A stretch of DNA of 64,000 nucleotides, taken from contig NZ_CP109171.1 in the NCBI RefSeq assembly GCF_036246005.1, positions 1,600,001-1,664,000 of the forward strand, written 5' to 3'. The notes under the pieces are model-generated. The model ran no database searches. It had not been told where the DNA came from and worked only from the letters and a program-made list of their open reading frames with translations. Positions 60,677 through 64,000 of the stretch are shown here, in pieces (the first letter of the stretch is position 1; each line of letters opens with the position of its first letter). The DNA comes from Streptomyces sp. NBC_01723 (lineage in GTDB: Bacteria > Actinomycetota > Actinomycetes > Streptomycetales > Streptomycetaceae). The translations under genes were made by a program, and so were the position numbers.

Positions 60677-62335
60677 GTGTTCGAGGAACCCGGCGGTGAG
60701 CGCGTGATCGCCGGCCGCTACCGCCTCCTGTCCGCTCTCGGCGAGGGCGGCATGGGCACGGTGTGGCGCGCCCGCGACGAGGTACTGAACCGCGAGGTCG
60801 CCGTCAAGGAGGTGCGCGCCCCCTCCGGGCTGCCGGAGAGCGACGTGCGGCGGATGTACGCCCGGCTGGAGCGCGAGGCGTGGGCCGCGGCCCGGGTCGC
60901 CCACCACAACGTCGTCACGGTGTACGACGTGGCCACCGACGGCGACCGGCCCTGGATCGTGATGGAACTGGTCCGCGGGCTGTCCCTGGCCGACCTGCTG
61001 GACGCCGAGGGCCCGTTGGAGCCGGGGCGGGCCGCGCTGATCGGTGCCGAGGTGCTGGCCGCGCTGCGGGCCGCGCACGCGGCCGGGGTGCTGCACCGGG
61101 ACGTCAAGCCGGCCAACGTGCTGCTGTCGAACGACGGCCGGGTGGTGCTCACCGACTTCGGGATCGCCAGGGTCGAGGGCAGCTCCGCGCTGACCATGAC
61201 CGGCGAGGTCATCGGCTCGCCCGAGTTCCTCGCCCCGGAACGGGCGCTGGGCCGCACCCCCGGTCCCGAGTCCGACCTGTGGTCGCTGGGCGTGCTGCTG
61301 TACGCGGCGGTCGAGGGCGCCTCGCCGTTCCGCCAGGACACTCCGCTGAGCACCCTGCGCGCGATCGTCGACGAGGAGTTGCCGCCGCCCCACCGGGCGG
61401 GTGCGCTCGCGCCCGTCGTCGAGGGGCTGTTGCGCAAGGACCCGGCCGAACGGCTCCCGGCGGAACGCGCCGAGCGGGACCTGCGGCTCGTGGGCGCCGG
61501 GGGCACCCCTGCCTCGGAGCGAGGCGCGTACGGCGCGGCGCCGACGGACGGGTACGCCACGACCGTCGGGGGGCGCCAGGACGCGGGGGCCGCTGCGACT
61601 CCCCCGCTGCCGGGACCGGCGACGACGGCGGGCACGGCCGGCACGAGCCCGCCCGCGCACCGGGACCGGCGCGCGCGTGCCGTACTGATCGCCGGGGTGG
61701 CCGTGCTCGCGCTGGCGGCGGCCGGGCTGACGTACGGGCTGCTCAACCGCTCGGACGGCGGTGACGGGACGGAGGGCGCGGACGGCGGCGGGGGCTCTTC
61801 GGCCAGTGCCCCCGCGACGGGACCGGACGAGAGTGCCGAGCCGAGTCCGTCGGAGTCGTCGGAGTCGGAGTCGGAGTCGGAGGACGACGAAACGGAGAGC
61901 GGTACGCCCCCGCAGTCGGTGAAGGTGTCCGTGGCGGGCTCGCACCCCGACTACTCGGGCACCTGTCCCCCGCCCCGCGACCGGGCGCCCGCCTTCACGG
62001 CGACGTTCACGGTGGGGCGGCTGCCCGCGGAGGTCGGCTACCGCTGGGTCACGGACGACGGTTCGGTCTCCGACCCGGGGTGGCGGACGCTGTCCTTCCC
62101 CGCGGACGGCGACCGCTCGGACGAGGACACCGTCGTGGTGACGACGCGCGAGGACAGTGGCGCGTTCGAGGGCGCCGTGCGGGTGGAGGTGCGGTCCCCG
62201 GTGCGGGCCACGTCGAACGCCGTGGCGTTCTCCGTGACCTGCGAGACCGGGACGGAGACGGAGACCCCGGCCGACGGGGCCTCCCCCTCCTCTTCCGCTT
62301 CGGGTCAGGCGGCGCCGTTGAGGACCGGCAGGTAG
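60677..62335 (+). CDS. Ser/Thr protein kinase (PknB-like)
   Basis: A 552-residue kinase. The catalytic domain (about 14-270) has G-loop GEGGMGTVW (22-30), Lys44, HRDVKPAN (140-147) and DFG (160-162). A proline-rich linker, a membrane helix (335-356), a Ser/Glu/Asp repeat tract (391-408) and a C-terminal extracellular domain with two conserved Cys follow. It may sense an outside signal. GTG 60677. The last 31 bp overlap the convergent lipase gene. Confidence 0.9.
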   Translation: MFEEPGGERVIAGRYRLLSALGEGGMGTVWRARDEVLNREVAVKEVRAPSGLPESDVRRMYARLEREAWAAARVAHHNVVTVYDVATDGDRPWIVMELVRGLSLADLLDAEGPLEPGRAALIGAEVLAALRAAHAAGVLHRDVKPANVLLSNDGRVVLTDFGIARVEGSSALTMTGEVIGSPEFLAPERALGRTPGPESDLWSLGVLLYAAVEGASPFRQDTPLSTLRAIVDEELPPPHRAGALAPVVEGLLRKDPAERLPAERAERDLRLVGAGGTPASERGAYGAAPTDGYATTVGGRQDAGAAATPPLPGPATTAGTAGTSPPAHRDRRARAVLIAGVAVLALAAAGLTYGLLNRSDGGDGTEGADGGGGSSASAPATGPDESAEPSPSESSESESESEDDETESGTPPQSVKVSVAGSHPDYSGTCPPPRDRAPAFTATFTVGRLPAEVGYRWVTDDGSVSDPGWRTLSFPADGDRSDEDTVVVTTREDSGAFEGAVRVEVRSPVRATSNAVAFSVTCETGTETETPADGASPSSSASGQAAPLRTGR

Positions 62336-63111
62336 CCGCCGGACTGACCGGCCGCGGTCGGGTGGTACGACTCGCCGATGTTCAGCCAGTTGACGCTGTG
62401 CAGCCACGAGGCGCCGGAGCACAGCTCGTGACCGGTGAAGGTGGTGCGGACGTCGCCGAAGGTGAAGCCGTGGTCGGCGGCGCGCTTGGCGATGGCGGTG
62501 TTGAGGTAGTCGGAGGCCTCGTTGATCGCCTTCCGCTTGGTCTCGGAGAGGCCGATGCAGGAGGTGCCGAGCTTGTAGAAGCGCGGGTAGCCGATGACGA
62601 CGACGTCGGCGTTGGGGGCCTTGGCGCTGATCGCCGAGTAGACGCTGTCGAGGTTGCCGGGCAGCGTCGAGTCGACGTAGGCCTTCGCGGTGGCGATCCG
62701 CGAGAGACAGGTGCTGTCGGACTGGAGCACGCAGGTCGTCATGACGTCGGCGAAGCCCGCGTCGTTGCCGCCGACGCTGATCGAGACGAGGCCGGTGGCC
62801 GTGGAGAGCGGGCCGAGTTGTCCGGAGAGAACTTCACTCGTTCGGGCGCCCGAGCAGGCCGTGAAGTCGAAGGTCGTGGGGGAGTTGGCGGCCGCCCAGA
62901 GGTACGGGTGGGCCTTGGTGCTGCGCTTGCAGTCGCCGCTGGAGCTGATGTAGCTGCCCGCTCCGACCCCTGAGGAATAGGAGTCGCCGAGGGCCACATA
63001 GCCCCCGGCCGCGGTGGGTTGGGCCGCCTGGGCGGTCGCGGCCCCGGTGAGGGCGGCGCCGGCGGCGAGGAGGACGGAACTCAGGAAGCCGACAAGTCGG
63101 AGACGTCTCAT
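62305..63111 (-). CDS. Secreted SGNH/GDSL lipase
   Basis: A 268-residue exported hydrolase: signal peptide (about 1-30, cut after AQA), nucleophile Ser44 in GDSYSSGVG, the GGND block (N116) and the catalytic His250 in SYHPTAAG. Cysteine pairs 61/86, 127/135 and 185/231 match the three disulfides of streptomycete secreted lipases of the S. rimosus type. ATG 63111 follows AAGGAGG. It overlaps the kinase gene's last 31 bp tail to tail. Confidence 0.94.
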   Translation of the reverse strand: MRRLRLVGFLSSVLLAAGAALTGAATAQAAQPTAAGGYVALGDSYSSGVGAGSYISSSGDCKRSTKAHPYLWAAANSPTTFDFTACSGARTSEVLSGQLGPLSTATGLVSISVGGNDAGFADVMTTCVLQSDSTCLSRIATAKAYVDSTLPGNLDSVYSAISAKAPNADVVVIGYPRFYKLGTSCIGLSETKRKAINEASDYLNTAIAKRAADHGFTFGDVRTTFTGHELCSGASWLHSVNWLNIGESYHPTAAGQSGGYLPVLNGAA

Positions 63112-63663
63112 GGAACCTCCTTTAGCAGGATCTCTGCCGTAACCGTCGTAACAGTGACGCGCGTTGACCGGGAGTGTCCATGCCAAGAAATGGCTGACAG
63201 TCATTCAAAATCGGACGAAAGTCAGTGGGAACGTCAGTGCGCCCTTGACGCTCCGAGCCGGGCTGGGCCAGATTGAGGCGCGAAGAACAGATGACGGCAA
63301 AACAACAAAAACGTGAGACCTGCTTCCAGGTCTTGCCATACGGTTTCAATCGTCAATACCGTCATACATCTCCCGCATCGGTACGTCGGCAAGCGGCTCA
63401 GGGGAGGGCTCGAGGCCGCGGCGCACCGAGGCGGGACGCGCGGTAGGGGGGTGCCGTGCTCGGTGACCGCATCGGTGACCGGGCCGTGCCGCGCGGTCGG
63501 CTGCCGTTTTCTCGCGGTGCCGACAAGCTTTGCCAGCTCATCTGGCACGCACGGAGTAGCACTTCGTCGCGCGCCGGCTGGGCGAGAACCCCCCTTTCGA
63601 ACCGGATACAGAGCCGGACCGCCCCTGGGGCGGGCGGTCCGCCGGACGAGAGGGACCAGACTC
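63112..63663. promoter_or_regulatory. Long divergent promoter region between lipase and glycosyltransferase
   Basis: This 552-bp region holds no convincing gene. It is AT-rich in part (63195-63370) and contains a 7-bp hairpin (AGACCTG-CTTC-CAGGTCT, 63316-63333). Promoters for the lipase (left) and the glycosyltransferase (right) must lie here, but I cannot assign -35/-10 boxes. Confidence 0.5.
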
Positions 63664-64000
63664 ATGAGCTCAGTTCTGCAGCCGGCTTCGACGGGCAACG
63701 ATCCGTCGGCCGACCCGACACCCGCCGGAAAGTACCGGCCCGTCTCCTCGCACCTGGCGATAGCACCGCCGGTGAGCGTGGTCATACCCGCCATGAACGA
63801 GGCGGAGAACCTTCCCTACGTCTTCAAGACGCTGCCCGAGTGGGTCCACGAGGTCGTCCTCGTGGACGGCAACTCCACCGACAACACCATCGAGGTCGCC
63901 CGGGAGCTGTGGCCGGACGTCAAGGTCGTCGAGCAGCGCGGAAAGGGCAAGGGGGACGCGCTGATCACCGGGTTCAAGGCGTGCACCGGGGACATCATCG
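63664..64000 (+). CDS. Family 2 glycosyltransferase, N-terminal part
   Basis: The first 112 residues of a GT-A fold enzyme; cut by the window edge. The strand VSVVIPAMNEAENLPYVFKTL and the DGNSTDNTIEVARELWP segment (nucleotide-sugar binding) followed by QRGKGKGDALITGF identify GT2, of the dolichol-phosphate mannose synthase-like group. ATG 63664 follows GAGAGGGACC. The N-terminal 35 residues are polar and without membrane helix. Confidence 0.9.
   Translation, partial: MSSVLQPASTGNDPSADPTPAGKYRPVSSHLAIAPPVSVVIPAMNEAENLPYVFKTLPEWVHEVVLVDGNSTDNTIEVARELWPDVKVVEQRGKGKGDALITGFKACTGDII

Overview
This is a contiguous piece of a high-GC actinobacterial chromosome, almost certainly Streptomyces. The strongest marker is a chaplin pair (long, sortase-anchored ChpC and short ChpH), found only in sporulating streptomycetes. 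Other signs are the strong third-position GC bias, many GTG starts, many TetR/GntR regulators with divergent operators, an ECF sigma/anti-sigma pair, a Ser/Thr kinase and a SoxR with the actinobacterial cysteine cluster. From memory, gene order resembles the chpC-chpH to soxR to GDSL-lipase region of S. coelicolor. I saw no rRNA, CRISPR array, insertion sequence, prophage or attachment site; it reads as core chromosome with catabolic and transport modules.

Layout. 1-4644: end of an F420-type oxidoreductase, an aldo/keto reductase coupled to a RecD2-like protein with a degenerate ATPase core, an acidic protein and a DUF5703 protein. 4702-5905: chpC and chpH. 6076-8077: M20 peptidase, tRNA-Leu(GAG), YchJ-type protein. 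8092-12762: gluconate/idonate module (gntR divergent from gntK-gntP-idnO-idnD). 12802-17807: amino-acid permease, hypothetical, DMT permease, NUDIX, two DUF202 proteins. 17843-23331: an acyl-CoA catabolic regulon (APH-like kinase, acyl-CoA dehydrogenase, TetR, acyl-CoA ligase, SDR) that resembles the levulinate / 4-hydroxyacid (Lva) system. 23436-29172: NamZ-type muramidase, penicillin acylase, zinc-ribbon protein, BKACE enzyme.

29551-34373: soxR, MaoC with its TetR, YiaA/B protein, acyl-CoA dehydrogenase divergent from its TetR, ArsR-type regulator. 34444-44101: transporters and a MHS permease / alcohol dehydrogenase / aldehyde dehydrogenase set, an orphan sugar-type ABC ATPase, an MFS gene coupled to a tiny membrane protein, a CitMHS carrier. 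44242-47810: molybdopterin oxidoreductase, TetR, lipoprotein. 48002-51286: homogentisate dioxygenase, GntR/HutC regulator and a lone Type ISP specificity domain. 51305-53832: TetR divergent from a DrrAB-type exporter. 54095-60597: small basic protein, anti-sigma/ECF sigma divergent from DUF4331-TPR-nickel/cobalt-type permease. 60677-64000: Ser/Thr kinase, secreted GDSL lipase, start of a family-2 glycosyltransferase.

The most interesting material is (i) the Lva-like regulon with matching TetR operators at both of its promoters, (ii) the RecD2 relative that has lost its Walker motifs, (iii) the ECF sigma-DUF4331-TPR-permease cassette, and (iv) several palindromes that link distant promoters to particular TetR regulators. 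Functions are read from motifs and gene context by eye; no database search was run.
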